Source: Agathobacter rectalis ATCC 33656
Lineage (GTDB): Bacteria > Bacillota > Clostridia > Lachnospirales > Lachnospiraceae
Length of the DNA: 64,000 nt
NCBI RefSeq assembly: GCF_000020605.1
Contig: NC_012781.1
Coordinates: 2,605,501 to 2,669,500, forward strand
Direction: 5' to 3'
Positions within the stretch are counted from its first letter, which is position 1. Each line of letters begins with the position of its first letter. Shown here piece by piece: positions 51,890-61,295 of the stretch. The position numbers and the translations under genes were made by a program. The notes under the pieces are model-generated. The model had not been told where the DNA came from, did no database searches, and saw only the letters and a program-made list of their open reading frames with translations.

Positions 51890-52156
51890 CTACTCTCCGA
51901 GTCCATCCTTGATGTACTGTATAAGGTGTTCAAGTGCCTCACTCTCATCCTCGCCATTGCAGATAAGCTCTATCTCATCGCCTGACTTTATGCATGCTCC
52001 AAGCACTGAAAGTACACTCTTTGCATTAGCTACATTTTTCTCGTCATATATAAATGTTACCTTTGATTTAAATTTCATTGCCTCTTTGCAGAGATTGCCG
52101 GCCGGACGTAAATGTAATCCGGTAGGATTCTTGATTATTATTTTTTGTGCTACCAC
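51890..52156 (-). CDS. HPr-family phosphocarrier protein
   Basis: The 88 residues match HPr, with the phospho-accepting His15 in NPTGLHLRPAG; most HPr proteins have ARPA rather than LRPA. The regulatory serine region is NAKSVLSVLG, with Ser47 in the position of Ser46. HPr passes phosphate from enzyme I to sugar permeases and, as HPr-Ser-P, controls catabolite repression in Firmicutes. No enzyme I gene is near. It lies 30 bp after cdaR and before three glycosyltransferase genes, an unusual place for the main ptsH, so a regulatory paralogue (Crh-like in role) is possible; Crh itself lacks the histidine. Confidence 0.9.
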   Translation of the reverse strand: MVAQKIIIKNPTGLHLRPAGNLCKEAMKFKSKVTFIYDEKNVANAKSVLSVLGACIKSGDEIELICNGEDESEALEHLIQYIKDGLGE

Positions 52157-52186
52157 TTTTATTACCTCTTTTCGGTTATATATCTA

Positions 52187-53620
52187 TCAATGTGATGAAC
52201 TGTCAGAGCCGTTATTTCCGGTGTTTCCTGACGATGTGCTGCCCGATGACGATGAACCGCCTGTGCCGGTGTCGCCTGATGTTGTACCGCCTGTTGTTGA
52301 GCCCGAGGCTGTTCCTGTACCATCAGTTCCCGTTGTGCCGCCTCCGTCACCTTCCCTTCCGATAACTATCTGAACCTTTATCTCGCCCCATGTGTACTTG
52401 GTCTCATCCAGATTTGGCTTTACCGTCACTGTATGTGTACCTGTACCAAGGCCTGTCACATCAATTTTACCCTTCAGTGTAGTTCCCGAAAGTGTATCTA
52501 TATCAGACTTGGTGCCGCTTACTATGACACTGCTCTTATCTGTTACAAATGTAATCGTATATCCCTCTTCCAGTCCGTCATATGTGATATTGGAACTGTT
52601 CAGCGTCATGGTTGAAGTCGCATTTGTTTCAATCTTTATATCTATACTGAGCTTTGCCTTGGATGAGTTCACTATAAAAACTCCATCCGGCAGATATCCT
52701 GTCAGGTCAACAGATGTACTTATATCGTCTGTTGCGCCCGATATATCAATTGGTCCCACATCTATAGATGTGATATTGTTCAATGCTTCTGCATTACCTT
52801 TGAGCATTACAGACTCCTCTGATAGTTCTACTCCGAGCACGCTCTTTCCTCCTGCCGGTGAGCCTGTCGTAGTACACTTGATAGGCACCTCCTTGGTACT
52901 TAGGACATCAACTGTCACTGCTATAGACTGATACTGGCTGTCCACATCAAGCTTTGATATATCTATCTCATCGCCATTATCATCAATCAGAGTGAGATCA
53001 CCGCGATCAGTTATCTGATTATCTGATATTATGGTATTGTCATCGACCTTTATATTTACATTGGCCGATGCTATAGTTGAAACAATGGACTCAGGACCTC
53101 CGATCTTTACTACCTTTGGATTTGCCTGTGGCTTGTTTCCCAGTGCTTTCGCACCTGAGAGACTTCCATCCAATGATACCTTTACCTCAAACTGCTTCTG
53201 CATATATTTTTCAACCGAAAGCGGGAGCATATGGTCTCCACCGTTGAAGGTAATCGAATGTCTGTACTTGGTGCATCCAATATCTACCTTTACGCTTGCC
53301 TTATTCGTATCATCCTTATCTACTATAATATTTGCAAGGTCGACATTTGCGTAAAAATCGGAATCATCAAGCTCGTTCAGATAGCTTCTCTTGCCTGATA
53401 CCGAAAAGCTGATGGTCTTTTCCGAATCCTTGATGGTAGGCCATAGCCCCTTGTCAACAACCGAATCACGGCCTGTGACGGTGACTGTTGTGGTAAATGT
53501 CTTTGTCTTGACCGGGTCATTGAGATTGTAGACCACAAGCCAGAGTATAAATGCAAATGCTATCGCAAGTATTTTAAAGCCTATATTATTTGTGAAGGTT
53601 TTTAGAAGCTTCTTTCCCAT
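52187..53620 (-). CDS. cdaR: YbbR-domain regulator of diadenylate cyclase
   Basis: The 477-residue protein has one N-terminal membrane helix (GFKILAIAFAFILWLVVYNL) and four YbbR-type beta domains outside the cell (about 40-410). A tail of about 55 residues is made almost only of Gly, Ser and Thr. CdaR proteins sit on CdaA and modulate c-di-AMP synthesis. Its start overlaps cdaA by 35 bp. The Gly/Ser/Thr tail is not usual for the family and may reach into the wall. Confidence 0.93.
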   Translation of the reverse strand: MGKKLLKTFTNNIGFKILAIAFAFILWLVVYNLNDPVKTKTFTTTVTVTGRDSVVDKGLWPTIKDSEKTISFSVSGKRSYLNELDDSDFYANVDLANIIVDKDDTNKASVKVDIGCTKYRHSITFNGGDHMLPLSVEKYMQKQFEVKVSLDGSLSGAKALGNKPQANPKVVKIGGPESIVSTIASANVNIKVDDNTIISDNQITDRGDLTLIDDNGDEIDISKLDVDSQYQSIAVTVDVLSTKEVPIKCTTTGSPAGGKSVLGVELSEESVMLKGNAEALNNITSIDVGPIDISGATDDISTSVDLTGYLPDGVFIVNSSKAKLSIDIKIETNATSTMTLNSSNITYDGLEEGYTITFVTDKSSVIVSGTKSDIDTLSGTTLKGKIDVTGLGTGTHTVTVKPNLDETKYTWGEIKVQIVIGREGDGGGTTGTDGTGTASGSTTGGTTSGDTGTGGSSSSGSTSSGNTGNNGSDSSSH

Positions 53621-54491
53621 TCTTAAACCTCCTTTTAATTAATTCAAATTTACCCGGCTCCCTATGTCTGTTCTGCAGAAGCTTAAGCTGTGTGCGTAGA
53701 TGATCGGCATCTATATCGTGCTCAATCTGCCCCTTGTATGCTGTAGAAACTGATCCTGTCTCCTCTGAAACTATGATAGTAAGCGAATCACTTACCTCGC
53801 TGACTCCGACCGCTGCACGGTGTCTGGTTCCCAAATCCTTCGAGAGTGACAGGCTGTCTGATAGCGGAAGGTAACATGTAGCTGACACCACACGGTTGCC
53901 ACGCACGATAACCGCTCCGTCATGAAGCGGTGTATTTTTCTCAAAAATATTGATGAGGAGCTGACTTGTAAGTATGGCATCCACATCTATTCCTGTTCTG
54001 ATATACTCTCCCAGATTTATCTCATCCTCCATGACTATTAGCGCTCCTGTCTTTACTCTGCCCATCGCAAAGCATGCACGCACCAGCTCATCAATTGTCT
54101 TGTCAGAGAATTTCTCAATCTCGCCCCTGCCGGTATTGAAGAAATCACCCAAAAAGGTCTTTCCACCAATATTCTCCAAGGCATTTCGAAGCTCAGGCTG
54201 AAAAATAACAACAAGTGCCACGAGACCTATATTAAAGAGTTTCTCAGCAAGCCACAGTATTGTATCCATCTGGAACAATGCTGCAACAAGCACAAACAAC
54301 AGTATGATAATAAGGCCCTTGAACAGATTCCATGCCCTCGTGGTCTTTATCCACAAAAGTATATGATAGAAGAGCACTGAAATAATAAGTATCTCTATAA
54401 TGTCTATCACACCGATTTTGATGCCCGGCACATTTGTGAATGTAAGGAACTGATCCTTGAAGCGTATCAATACACCACTCACATTATCCAT
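53586..54491 (-). CDS. cdaA: Diadenylate cyclase (c-di-AMP synthase)
   Basis: The 301 residues have three N-terminal membrane helices (about 28-100) and the DAC domain with the catalytic DGA at 191-193 and RHR at 223-225 (LGTRHRAAVGVSE). It joins two ATP into cyclic di-AMP at the inner membrane face. In Firmicutes this molecule controls potassium, osmolyte and wall homeostasis, often with cdaR and glmM linked; here glmM lies about 9 kb downstream rather than adjacent. Motifs and length are complete. Confidence 0.97.
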   Translation of the reverse strand: MDNVSGVLIRFKDQFLTFTNVPGIKIGVIDIIEILIISVLFYHILLWIKTTRAWNLFKGLIIILLFVLVAALFQMDTILWLAEKLFNIGLVALVVIFQPELRNALENIGGKTFLGDFFNTGRGEIEKFSDKTIDELVRACFAMGRVKTGALIVMEDEINLGEYIRTGIDVDAILTSQLLINIFEKNTPLHDGAVIVRGNRVVSATCYLPLSDSLSLSKDLGTRHRAAVGVSEVSDSLTIIVSEETGSVSTAYKGQIEHDIDADHLRTQLKLLQNRHREPGKFELIKRRFKNGKEASKNLHK

Positions 54492-54520
54492 AGCGCCCTC
54501 CTTTCTCTTATACTATGTAA

Positions 54521-55558
54521 CTATTTGTCATCCTCAAATATATTTTCGTCTATTTCGAGATCTTTTGCAATAGCCTCTTTGCTGATATTTTCCTGATTAT
54601 GTCTCTGAATCTTCTTTCCAAGGCTTCCTGTATTGCCAAAGTGCTTTACAACCTTTTCCTCCTTGGCAATCATCTTCTTTGGAACTGCCTTGACGTAATA
54701 ATAATATTCATCATCCTCAAACTGTACATTTTCTGTACGTGCATAGTCAAGATTCATAAATATAAACTGTATGACAACACCTGCAAAAATAGCTGCTACA
54801 GTGCTGAGCACAAGCCAGATTATCTTCTCCGGCAGTCCGAGCACCAGATAAGCAACAACAAGTGCAACCAACTGTACGAGTCCTCCTGCTATGGTAGCAA
54901 CAGTCCATGAATTGTTGATTTTCAATCGTCTGACCTGATACACCACCAGTGTGGTGATAACAAAGATTGCCATAACTATAAACATCTCTTTGTTGTCAAG
55001 AAGCTGTCCCATTGTCACATTGAGTTTTGTAGTGCTCTGCCCCTTTTTATCTACCACCTCTGCAAGCGCTGATGCATTCTGTCTGATTCCGTCAAGGAAA
55101 TAGTACAGCAGTGTGCCACATATTATTGCAACAACCGAATAAGCTCTTCTTAAAAGACCTGCTGCAACCGGCACAACAGATGGTATGTGAAGCTGAAAGC
55201 ATATAGGTGTAAGTATCACAAGCATGCCATCCTTCGGTGCAAAACGAAAATAGACAAAATACAGTACTAAAAAAAGTACAAATGTGATAGCAAAAACCTC
55301 TATAGACAGCGCATACATATCTAAAAGTATCATAATCGAAGCAATCCAAAGTATTGCATTCACCGGAAGCAGTGCACACACAAGCGCTAAAAGCAGTGCC
55401 ACAAGCATCGAGCTGATTTTCGCCATATATCCGATATTCAAATCTATTGTTATAAATGCGATAAATGCAACGGCAAATCTCACAACCGGAAGTATAAAGT
55501 GCTCATACTCACCGCAAAATTTGACTGCCTTATCCTTAATTTCCAGTAACTTGTTCAT
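54521..55558 (-). CDS. Polytopic membrane protein of unknown function
   Basis: The 345-residue product has about eight hydrophobic helices, in two groups (about 20-160 and 195-275), separated by a polar loop (ALAEVVDKKGQSTTKLN). A charged cytoplasmic tail of about 70 residues follows. I do not recognise a family. It is 29 bp upstream of cdaA and ten bases downstream of another small membrane-protein gene. The pair may work at the membrane with the c-di-AMP system, which is only a positional guess. Confidence 0.8.
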   Translation of the reverse strand: MNKLLEIKDKAVKFCGEYEHFILPVVRFAVAFIAFITIDLNIGYMAKISSMLVALLLALVCALLPVNAILWIASIMILLDMYALSIEVFAITFVLFLVLYFVYFRFAPKDGMLVILTPICFQLHIPSVVPVAAGLLRRAYSVVAIICGTLLYYFLDGIRQNASALAEVVDKKGQSTTKLNVTMGQLLDNKEMFIVMAIFVITTLVVYQVRRLKINNSWTVATIAGGLVQLVALVVAYLVLGLPEKIIWLVLSTVAAIFAGVVIQFIFMNLDYARTENVQFEDDEYYYYVKAVPKKMIAKEEKVVKHFGNTGSLGKKIQRHNQENISKEAIAKDLEIDENIFEDDK

Positions 55559-55567
55559 AAAGCCTCC

Positions 55568-55978
55568 CTAACGCTTAATCTTTTCCTCACGGGAATATAT
55601 TCTGCCCACTGCCTTCAGGTGATTTGCGTATTTGCGCACTTCTCTTCTGCCGGCCTTATATCTTGCAGTATACACCACAATTGTGACAAAAATGTAAACC
55701 GCCATAAATGCAATATACAGTATGCCTATTGTGACACCCATTGCCTTAAAATCAAGCTTATTGATTCTATCCAAAAGCTCTGCTGCATTGACAGCAACCC
55801 ACATCACAACAAGCCCTGCAAATGCGAATGTACCTGTAAAGAAGCTTTTTAAGCCCTCTTTCCATATATAGTCCCATCCGTAATAGCTTGCGGACTGCTT
55901 CTGCACACGGCTGTCATCGCTTTTGCTGTCACATAGAGCAATATTAAACAGTTCCCTTACTTTTTCTTCGTTTATCAT
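55568..55978 (-). CDS. Small two-helix membrane protein of unknown function
   Basis: The 136 residues have two membrane helices (about 47-66 and 80-103) between a charged N-terminus and a strongly basic C-terminus (YKAGRREVRKYANHLK). No family is recognised. It stands between the yvyF-like gene and the 345-residue membrane-protein gene with short gaps and is probably cotranscribed with them. Confidence 0.75.
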   Translation of the reverse strand: MINEEKVRELFNIALCDSKSDDSRVQKQSASYYGWDYIWKEGLKSFFTGTFAFAGLVVMWVAVNAAELLDRINKLDFKAMGVTIGILYIAFMAVYIFVTIVVYTARYKAGRREVRKYANHLKAVGRIYSREEKIKR

Positions 55979-55996
55979 AAATCATCCTCTTACCTG

Positions 55997-56401
55997 TTAC
56001 TTGATATATCTCATACGGTTTTTGTCATCCTGCTGCCACAGCTGCCTATCCTGGCTCTTTGGTGTGTCAAGGGCACTGCGTAGTGTGTTTGTGAGCTTAG
56101 TCTTGCACTCATCACAAAATCTGCCTGTACGTATCATCCTGCCACAGTTCTCGCATGGTATACCATATGATGAATCCGGTGAAAACGAAAGCCTTTCCTC
56201 ACGTATCCACCTATTTATCTGCTTCATGGATGTATCCGTCTCCTTGGCCACTGTCTCAACCGGCACATTTGGATTATCCTCAACAAATCTCTTTACTATA
56301 TCAAATTTCTCATCCATTTTTTTCTGGCAGTTCGGGCAGTACTGCTCATCTGACAGTACATTAAATATTCTGCCACAGCCCTTGCAATTAGATATTCTCA
56401 T
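55997..56401 (-). CDS. YvyF-like zinc-ribbon protein
   Basis: The start is set at the ATG at 56399-56401, with AGGAGGG upstream. The 134-residue product begins with a zinc ribbon (CKGCGRIF...YCPNCQKK), then a helix-turn-helix-like helix set (VPVETVAKETDTSMKQINRWI) and a second zinc ribbon (CENCGRMIRTGRFCDECK). This matches the YvyF family (flagellar operon protein) of Firmicutes, which is typically next to comF, as here. It is presumed to be a regulator. No flagellar genes are in the window. Confidence 0.88.
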   Translation of the reverse strand: MRISNCKGCGRIFNVLSDEQYCPNCQKKMDEKFDIVKRFVEDNPNVPVETVAKETDTSMKQINRWIREERLSFSPDSSYGIPCENCGRMIRTGRFCDECKTKLTNTLRSALDTPKSQDRQLWQQDDKNRMRYIK

Positions 56402-56415
56402 CTGATAAAACCCTC

Positions 56416-57168
56416 CTAACTTCCCTGTCCTATGCAAATACACAGCACATATACACGGCCAGGACATTTCTTTGCTATCTCGTGCCCAATCGACTCCGCC
56501 GTACTGCCTGTAGTATATATATCATCTACTATTAGTATTTGGTCATATTGTACAATACTATCCGCCACTTGAAAAGCCCCCTCGAGACAATTTCTGCGTT
56601 CAACATACCCCATTGTCTTGAGTGGACTGGTATTTTTCACTCTGCGCACAAGCCCTTTTACCATCCTTATGCCTGTTTTTTCAGACAATGCCTTTGCAAA
56701 ACACTCTGCCTGATTGTAGCCTCTCTGGCGCATTTTTTTACGGTGCATCGGCACCGGAATAATAACATCTATCCCACATCTTAGTATCCAGTCCGAATAT
56801 CTTTCCACTGCTGTCTGTGCAAAATAAGCCGCATACTCACGTCTGTTTGAATACTTGAACCTGTACATGGTCTGCTTTATGCTGCCCTTGTATGCAAAAA
56901 GCGCCTTGCCCTGCCTGTAGCTGTCATCTTCCCGCATCTGCCTGTGATGCTCTAGTGCCCGTGCACAGTCGTCACAATACTCTCTTCGCTCAGACAAAAC
57001 CGGCTTCCCGCAGCGCATACACTGCGGCTGCTCAACCGGAAAGAGCTTTTCACAGCATCTGCTGTGTATATATCTCTCAACCGGACCAATTATACCATCA
57101 CATACCGGACAGCGCGGTGGAAATACCAGATTGATTACGCCTCTCCCAATATCCTTTATTTTGTTCAC
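56416..57168 (-). CDS. comF: ComF-family amidophosphoribosyltransferase-like protein
   Basis: The frame is open to 57237, but the GTG at 57166-57168, just after AGGGGGA, gives the usual N-terminus; the ATG at 57193-57195 is the alternative and lacks a ribosome site. The protein has a four-cysteine zinc site (CPVCDG and CMRCGKPV) and a second pair (CDDCA). A phosphoribosyltransferase domain with VIIPVPMHRKKMRQRGYNQAE and the PRPP loop ILIVDDIYTTGST follows. ComF proteins are needed for DNA uptake in competent bacteria. The gene follows mreB and precedes the yvyF-like gene. Confidence 0.9.
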   Translation of the reverse strand: MNKIKDIGRGVINLVFPPRCPVCDGIIGPVERYIHSRCCEKLFPVEQPQCMRCGKPVLSERREYCDDCARALEHHRQMREDDSYRQGKALFAYKGSIKQTMYRFKYSNRREYAAYFAQTAVERYSDWILRCGIDVIIPVPMHRKKMRQRGYNQAECFAKALSEKTGIRMVKGLVRRVKNTSPLKTMGYVERRNCLEGAFQVADSIVQYDQILIVDDIYTTGSTAESIGHEIAKKCPGRVYVLCICIGQGS

Positions 57169-57287
57169 TAATCCCCCTGACTGTAATATCCCCATTTGTA
57201 ACAATATTAACAAAAAAGCGACAATACATTCCTGCAATGCAGGGACATATCATCGCCCTCACGGCTGCCTGTTATAAAACGTATATT

Positions 57288-58286
57288 CTAGAATTCTTCA
57301 TCTCTCTTGCCTGCAAGGAACTCTACATACTTTCCTGTACCGATAGCAACACATGTCATAGGCTGCTCTGCAGTCATTGTATTGATGCCGGTCTTTTCCT
57401 CGATAAGCTCCTCAAGACCTCTGAGCAGCGAACCGCCTCCTGTAAGCACGATTCCTCTGTCTGCGACATCGGCTGCAAGCTCCGGTGGAGTCTTTTCAAG
57501 CACTGAGTGCACTGCCTCAACTATCTGAAGAGTTGCCTCACGAAGTGCTTCCTCTGTCTCCTCTGAGCTGACTGTAATAGTCCTTGGAAGTCCTGTTACA
57601 AGGTTTCTTCCTCTTACCTCAATTGTCTCCGGCTGTGGGAGAGGGTAGCATGTACCAATCTTGATTTTGATATCCTCAGCTGTTCTCTCTCCGATGAGAA
57701 GGTTATGCTTCTTTCTCATGTATCTGACAATTGCCTCATCAAAATCATCTCCGGCTATCTTGATAGATGTGCTGACTACCGAACCACCGAGTGAGATAAC
57801 TGCTATATCTGATGTACCGCCTCCGATATCTACTATCATATTTCCGCATGGCTTTGAAATATCAATACCTGCACCGATTGCAGCTGCGATTGGCTCCTCG
57901 ATAATCTTAACATCTCTGGCTCCTGCTGCAAATGTAGCATCCTCAACGGCCTTCTTCTCAACCTCTGTAACACCACTTGGCACACATACGCTCACGAGCG
58001 GCTTTCTGAAGCTTTTCTTACCAAGCGCCTTCTGGATGAAGTGCTTGATCATCTTCTCTGTAACTGTATAATCTGAGATAACACCCTGACGCAGCGGTCT
58101 GACTGCAACGATATTACCCGGTGTCCTTCCGAGCATGAGGCGTGCTTCCTCTCCGATTGCCTTAATCTTGTTGGTGTCCCTGTCAAAGGCTACTACTGAA
58201 GGCTCCTTTAACACAACACCCTTTCCTTTTATATAAACAAGTATACTTGCTGTTCCTAAATCGATTCCGATATCTGATCCGACCAT
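57288..58286 (-). CDS. mreB: Rod-shape actin-like protein
   Basis: The 332-residue protein shows the actin-fold phosphate motifs DIGIDLGTASILVY and IVDIGGGTSDIAV, along with IEEPIAAAIGAG and VLTGGGSLLRGLEELI. Length and motifs are those of MreB/Mbl, which polymerise under the membrane and direct side-wall synthesis. No mreC or mreD follows, so it may be an Mbl/MreBH-type paralogue. It has its own strong promoter. Confidence 0.95.
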   Translation of the reverse strand: MVGSDIGIDLGTASILVYIKGKGVVLKEPSVVAFDRDTNKIKAIGEEARLMLGRTPGNIVAVRPLRQGVISDYTVTEKMIKHFIQKALGKKSFRKPLVSVCVPSGVTEVEKKAVEDATFAAGARDVKIIEEPIAAAIGAGIDISKPCGNMIVDIGGGTSDIAVISLGGSVVSTSIKIAGDDFDEAIVRYMRKKHNLLIGERTAEDIKIKIGTCYPLPQPETIEVRGRNLVTGLPRTITVSSEETEEALREATLQIVEAVHSVLEKTPPELAADVADRGIVLTGGGSLLRGLEELIEEKTGINTMTAEQPMTCVAIGTGKYVEFLAGKRDEEF

Positions 58287-58337
58287 TTTAATAGCCCCTT
58301 TCCTGCCATATCTTTAAATTTACACATACACTCTCTT

Positions 58338-58365
58338 ATTATATACAATAAATCCCATTTTTCAA
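58338..58365 (-). promoter_or_regulatory. Promoter of mreB
   Basis: On the minus strand TTGAAA and a perfect TATAAT are 16 bp apart, about 50 bp upstream of the ATG. A short AT-rich inverted repeat (TTTTTCAAA / TTTGAAAAA) overlaps the -35 and may also act as the uvrA terminator. Confidence 0.7.
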
Positions 58366-58401
58366 ACTTTTTTTTTGAAAAAGGTCATATTTAATAAAAT
58401 T

Positions 58402-61254
58402 TTAAAGTTTATCCTTGTCTTTTTCCAGATATGGTTTCAAAAACCGGCCTGTATATGACTGTTTTACCTCGCATATCTCCTCAGGTGTGCCCTGCGCTAT
58501 GACGGTTCCTCCGCCGTCTCCGCCCTCAGGTCCCATATCTATGATATAGTCAGCTGTCTTTATCACGTCGAGATTGTGCTCGATAACAACTACAGTATTG
58601 CCTCCGTCCGAGAGCCTGCGCAGTATCTCCACAAGCTTGTGTACATCTGCAAAGTGCAGTCCTGTGGTAGGCTCATCAAGTATATATATGGTCTTTCCGG
58701 TGCTCTTTCTGCTAAGCTCTGTGGCAAGCTTGATACGCTGTGCCTCACCACCCGAAAGCTCTGTGGACGGCTGTCCGAGCTTCACGTAGGATAGTCCGAC
58801 ATCATACAGCGACTGGATTTTGTTCTGGATCTTTGGCACATTTTTGAAAAACTCAAGTGCCTCCTCCACTGTCATATCAAGAACATCGTATATGCTCTTG
58901 CCCTTGTACTTTACATCGAGTGTCTCCCTGTTATATCGTTTGCCTCCACAGACCTCACACGGCACATATACATCAGGCAGGAAATGCATCTCTATCTTAA
59001 GGATTCCATCACCGCCGCAGGCCTCACACCGACCGCCCTTTACATTAAAACTGAAACGGCCCTTTTTATAGCCCTTTGCCTTGGCATCAGGTGTTGATGC
59101 AAACAGGTCTCTTATCATGTCAAATACACCTGTATATGTGGCAGGATTAGAGCGGGGTGTACGGCCTATCGGTGACTGGTCGATGTCTATGACCTTGTCA
59201 AGCTGTTCAAGACCATCTATACCGTCGTGGTCACCTGCGATACACCTGGCTCTGTTTAAGGATTTGGCCAGATGCTTGTATAGTATCTCATTGGTCAATG
59301 AGCTCTTTCCCGAGCCCGACACGCCTGTAACACAGGTCATGATACCAAGAGGTATCTGCACATCAATATTTTTCAGGTTATTCTCCCTGGCTCCTCTTAT
59401 CGTGATATATCCGCTTGGCTTGCGCCTCTCCTGTGGCACCGGTATCTTTATTTTACCGCTCAGATATGCTCCTGTGAGTGATTTTTTGCACTTTATAATG
59501 TCCTTTAACGAGCCTGCCGCCACTATCTCTCCACCGTGTGAACCGGCTCCCGGTCCTACATCCACAATATAATCCGCTGCACGCATGGTATCCTCATCAT
59601 GCTCCACCACTATGAGAGTATTGCCCAGATTCTTAAGATTCATAAGTGCGCCGAGCAGCTTGTCATTATCCCTCTGATGCAGTCCGATACTTGGCTCATC
59701 AAGTATATATGCCACACCGACAAGCCCTGAGCCAATCTGCGTGGCAAGCCTGATTCGTTGGGCTTCCCCGCCTGAAAGGCTTGCCGTGCCACGGGTAAGA
59801 GTGAGGTAATCAAGGCCGACCTGCTGCAAAAAGCCAACTCTCGCACGGATTTCCTTTAGTATCTGGTCTCCTATATAGTGCTGCTGCTCTGTAAGCTCTA
59901 TATCAGCAAGGAACTTCACAAGCTCCTTCACAGACATGGAGGTCATCTCATATATGTTCTTGTCCGCAACCGTAACGGCAAGTGACGACGGCTTAAGCCT
60001 CTGCCCCTTACAGCTCGTACACGGAGTAATGCGCATAAACTGCTCATACTCTGCCTTTGCCGTATCAGAAAAGGTCTCCTTGTATCGGCGCTCAACATTG
60101 TCCACAAGGCCGTTCCATACAAGGTCATAGACGCCTTCGCCTCTCTGACCCTTGTATCTGACCTTGAGCACTCTGCCATCTCCACCGTAAAAAAGCAGTT
60201 TTTTCATATCTGCAGATAAATCATCAATCGGTGTGTCGAGAGGAAGCCCATAGCCCTCATGAAGCGCACGAAGTGTCGCATAGGTATAGCTCTTTGGGTC
60301 TGTACATGACTGCCAGCCCATCACCTGTATGGCACCCTCAGATATGGAAAGCGATGCATCCGGCACCATAAGCTGCGGGTCAAACTCCATCTTGTAGCCG
60401 AGTCCGTAGCAGGTCGGACATGCTCCGAACGGATTGTTGAAGGAGAAGCTTCTCGGCTCAACCTCATCTATGCTTATGCCACAGTCAGGGCACGCAAAAT
60501 TCTGGGAAAAGGTCATCTGTTCGCCATCCACAATATCAACTATGGCATTGCCCTCTGTCAGTTCAAATACATTTTCAAGTGAATCAGTAAGCCTCTTCTC
60601 TATGCCCGGCTTTACAACCAAACGGTCTACAACAATATCAATATTGTGCTTTATATTTTTCTCCATCGGGATATCCTCGGAGAGCTCATACATGCTGCCA
60701 TCTACAATCACACGCACATATCCGCTCTTTTTTGCTCTATCGAACAGCTTCTGGTGCTCACCCTTGCGGCCTCTGACCACCGGTGCAAGAAGCTGGATAC
60801 GGGTGCGCTCAGGCAACGCCATAACAGTATCCACCATCTGGTCTATCGTCTGCTTTGTAATGGCGCGCCCGCACTTAGGACAGTGTGGTATTCCAATTCT
60901 TGCATAAAGCAGTCTGAAGTAATCATATATCTCTGTGACCGTTCCGACAGTTGAACGTGGGTTCTTATTGGTGGATTTCTGGTCAATGGAAATGGCAGGC
61001 GGAAGTCCCTCTATAGACTCCACATTCGGCTTCTCCATCTGTCCTAAAAACTGACGCGCATACGATGAAAGTGACTCCATGTACCTGCGCTGTCCCTCAG
61101 CATATATGGTATCAAATGCCAGTGATGACTTGCCGGAGCCTGAAAGCCCTGTAAAAACAACAAACTCATCTCTCGGGATGTCAAGACTGACGCACTTTAG
61201 ATTGTGTTCGCTGGCACCTCGTATTTTGATGTATTTTCTTTCTTTTTTTGCCAT
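58402..61254 (-). CDS. uvrA: Excinuclease ABC subunit A
   Basis: The 950 residues are a full-length UvrA. Walker A motifs are [12 protein letters not shown] and [13 protein letters not shown]. Two signature motifs ([15 protein letters not shown] and [15 protein letters not shown]) and Walker [15 protein letters not shown] and [14 protein letters not shown] follow. Zinc motifs include CPKCGRAI and CEACGGDG. UvrA finds bulky DNA lesions and loads UvrB in nucleotide excision repair. It lies 41 bp after uvrB and is presumably cotranscribed from the LexA-controlled promoter. Confidence 0.98.
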   Translation of the reverse strand: MAKKERKYIKIRGASEHNLKCVSLDIPRDEFVVFTGLSGSGKSSLAFDTIYAEGQRRYMESLSSYARQFLGQMEKPNVESIEGLPPAISIDQKSTNKNPRSTVGTVTEIYDYFRLLYARIGIPHCPKCGRAITKQTIDQMVDTVMALPERTRIQLLAPVVRGRKGEHQKLFDRAKKSGYVRVIVDGSMYELSEDIPMEKNIKHNIDIVVDRLVVKPGIEKRLTDSLENVFELTEGNAIVDIVDGEQMTFSQNFACPDCGISIDEVEPRSFSFNNPFGACPTCYGLGYKMEFDPQLMVPDASLSISEGAIQVMGWQSCTDPKSYTYATLRALHEGYGLPLDTPIDDLSADMKKLLFYGGDGRVLKVRYKGQRGEGVYDLVWNGLVDNVERRYKETFSDTAKAEYEQFMRITPCTSCKGQRLKPSSLAVTVADKNIYEMTSMSVKELVKFLADIELTEQQHYIGDQILKEIRARVGFLQQVGLDYLTLTRGTASLSGGEAQRIRLATQIGSGLVGVAYILDEPSIGLHQRDNDKLLGALMNLKNLGNTLIVVEHDEDTMRAADYIVDVGPGAGSHGGEIVAAGSLKDIIKCKKSLTGAYLSGKIKIPVPQERRKPSGYITIRGARENNLKNIDVQIPLGIMTCVTGVSGSGKSSLTNEILYKHLAKSLNRARCIAGDHDGIDGLEQLDKVIDIDQSPIGRTPRSNPATYTGVFDMIRDLFASTPDAKAKGYKKGRFSFNVKGGRCEACGGDGILKIEMHFLPDVYVPCEVCGGKRYNRETLDVKYKGKSIYDVLDMTVEEALEFFKNVPKIQNKIQSLYDVGLSYVKLGQPSTELSGGEAQRIKLATELSRKSTGKTIYILDEPTTGLHFADVHKLVEILRRLSDGGNTVVVIEHNLDVIKTADYIIDMGPEGGDGGGTVIAQGTPEEICEVKQSYTGRFLKPYLEKDKDKL

Positions 61255-61295
61255 AATTTGTGTTCCTCCAAATTGCTTCCAAATATCATAAGCTT

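Noticed and set aside
51313-52373. Plus-strand open frames of 171-179 codons around the glycosyltransferase, HPr and cdaR genes
   Set aside because: They are antisense to genes with clear motifs, lack ribosome sites and have unlikely protein composition.
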